From an uncultured Oscillospiraceae bacterium (GTDB taxonomy: Bacteria; Bacillota; Clostridia; Oscillospirales; Oscillospiraceae), in contig CANQXK010000013.1 of the NCBI GenBank assembly GCA_947627715.1, positions 1-59,585 on the forward strand: DNA of 59,585 nt, given 5' to 3'. The notes under the pieces are model-generated. The model searched no databases. It was given only the letters and a program-made list of their open reading frames with translations, and had not been told where the DNA came from. Within the stretch, counting starts at the first letter, position 1; each line of letters starts with the position of its first letter. The position numbers and the translations under genes were made by a program. Positions 58,701 to 59,585 of this stretch are shown here, piece after piece.

Positions 58701-59585
58701 TCACATTGCCCGATTGATCACCTCCCCAATCGTTTCCGCCGCGGCCTGCTTCATCTGGGTCGTGGCGTGGGTGTAGGTGTTCAACGTGAAGCCGGCGGAG
58801 TAGTGGCCGAGGGCGTTGGACAAGGTTTTTACGTCCACGCCGTTTTTCAGAGACAAAGTTGCGAAGGTATGCCGAAGGTCGTGGAAGCGTATATGCTCCA
58901 CTCCGATGGCTTTCAGTATCTTGTCGTGGGTGTGCCGGAAGGAGTCAGGATCGAACATCGTGCCGGTTTTGGGCGACGGGAACATATAGGGGTTATCCGG
59001 GTGCTTTTCATGCTCGGCTATGAGGAGATCCACCGCATGCTGGGGTATCGCCAGAGTACGTATGGAGTTTTGCGTCTTTGGCGTGGACACCACCAGCTCA
59101 CCGTTTATGCGTGCGACTTGCTTGGTAACCGAGATCGTCCGATTCTCCACGTCCAGGTCCTTCCACAGAAGGGCCAGCAGCTCTCCCCTTCTCAGCCCCG
59201 TGGTCAACTCCAGATAGTACACCGCCAGCAGTCCACGCCTCTCCGCCTCGGCCAGATACGCCCCGATCTGCTCCTCCGGCAATATCTTCATCTCCCGCTT
59301 TTCCATTTTTGGAAGCTTGCACCCCTTGGCGGGATTCGTGAGGATCAGCCTCTCCGAAACCGCCTGTTCGAGGCAGTTGTTGAGCAGCATATGGACCCCG
59401 TGGATGACCCGGACGCTGAGGCCGTTGTCCTTGTTCTCGATGTGCTTGTACCGCTGTACCCGCCCGTTTTTGCGGAGGTCGTTGTAGAACATCTGGATTT
59501 GCAGGGTGGTAAGCTTGTCCAGCTTGATGCTGCCGATGCCGGGGATGATGTGGTTGTTGATGTAGTTGAGGTAATATGCCTTGGT
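58701..59585 (-). CDS. Tyrosine recombinase/integrase, N terminus cut by window end
   Basis: The frame is open to the window edge at 59585, giving 294 residues of a site-specific integrase. The core-binding domain is at about 1-100 (IIPGIGSIKLDKLTTLQIQMFYNDL), the catalytic domain follows: Arg in ELTTGLRRGELLALLW, His-x-x-Arg in FHDLRHTFATL, and the Tyr nucleophile in STLNTY-like FTLNTYTH near the C terminus. It is of the Tn916/phage-type with an arm domain presumably beyond the window. Oriented towards tRNA-Val, as expected for an element inserted there. Confidence 0.93.
   Translation of the reverse strand, partial: TKAYYLNYINNHIIPGIGSIKLDKLTTLQIQMFYNDLRKNGRVQRYKHIENKDNGLSVRVIHGVHMLLNNCLEQAVSERLILTNPAKGCKLPKMEKREMKILPEEQIGAYLAEAERRGLLAVYYLELTTGLRRGELLALLWKDLDVENRTISVTKQVARINGELVVSTPKTQNSIRTLAIPQHAVDLLIAEHEKHPDNPYMFPSPKTGTMFDPDSFRHTHDKILKAIGVEHIRFHDLRHTFATLSLKNGVDVKTLSNALGHYSAGFTLNTYTHATTQMKQAAAETIGEVINRAM

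Overview
The window looks like a chromosomal segment of a GC-rich, anaerobic, Gram-positive Clostridia member, most likely an Oscillospiraceae-type gut bacterium. The grounds are gene content (trimeric bifurcating [FeFe]-hydrogenase, PPi-type phosphofructokinase, CIRCE-controlled hrcA-grpE-dnaK-dnaJ, a Spo0A-like protein, a BclA-like collagen protein), strong GGAGG ribosome-binding sites, and sigma-A promoters that nearly all have 17-nt spacers. The taxonomic placement is inference; there is no rRNA in the window.

Layout. 0-5.3 kb: tRNA-Pro, a FeoA-FeoB fusion iron transporter, a YczE-like membrane protein, an AlkZ-related protein, a flavin reductase and a GNAT acetyltransferase. 5.4-7.9 kb: a collagen-like surface protein with an 81-bp tandem repeat, a small P-loop ATPase with a DtxR/MntR-type regulator, and tRNA-Gln. 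8-12.3 kb: the methionine branch metF, a separate MetH reactivation protein and a short MetH, headed by an intergenic repeat array. 12.4-20.2 kb: an AlaX-type editing protein, a cysteine desulfurase, divergent mtaB, serC-serA, a lipid kinase and a YmdB-type phosphodiesterase. 20.3-26.7 kb: a SUV3-like RNA helicase with a zinc finger, two small unknown genes, recG and a putative metal exporter. 26.7-30.9 kb: hydABC. 31-33.2 kb: a less GC-rich accessory patch with an acetyltransferase, a zinc-ribbon lipoprotein and an intergenic locus where two near-consensus promoters face each other and would make overlapping antisense RNAs. 33.2-42.4 kb: a MacB-like ABC transporter, an ECF sigma factor with a cysteine-flanked beta-solenoid protein, PPi-type PFK, a DUF2975/YozG pair, a lipoprotein and a DUF4173-type membrane protein. 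42.4-48.7 kb: dnaJ, dnaK, grpE, hrcA and a second PFK. 48.8-55 kb: a long plus-strand run (SGNH hydrolase, thiN, HAD, PHP, rpiB, small membrane protein, apbE, NusG-II protein, Gx transporter, YlmH). 55-57.4 kb: a MATE transporter and a Spo0A-like protein with a degenerate receiver. 57.5-59.6 kb: tRNA-Met/Glu/Val followed by the edge of an integrative element (membrane protein plus tyrosine integrase cut by the window end).

How genes work together. MetF, the separate reactivation domain and the short MetH form one translationally overlapping operon that rebuilds a functional methionine synthase from split parts. HydC-HydB-HydA form one hydrogenase. SerC and SerA make serine precursors. ApbE, the NusG-II protein and the Gx transporter are translationally coupled and suggest extracytoplasmic flavinylation. 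The stress operon is under HrcA/CIRCE control.

The best candidates for something undescribed are the convergent antisense RNA locus at 32.8-33.1 kb, the sigma factor/solenoid pair at 36.3-38.0 kb, the SUV3-like helicase, a consensus promoter pointing antisense into the ymdB-like gene, and a ribosome-binding-site-preceded ORF overlapping the collagen gene.
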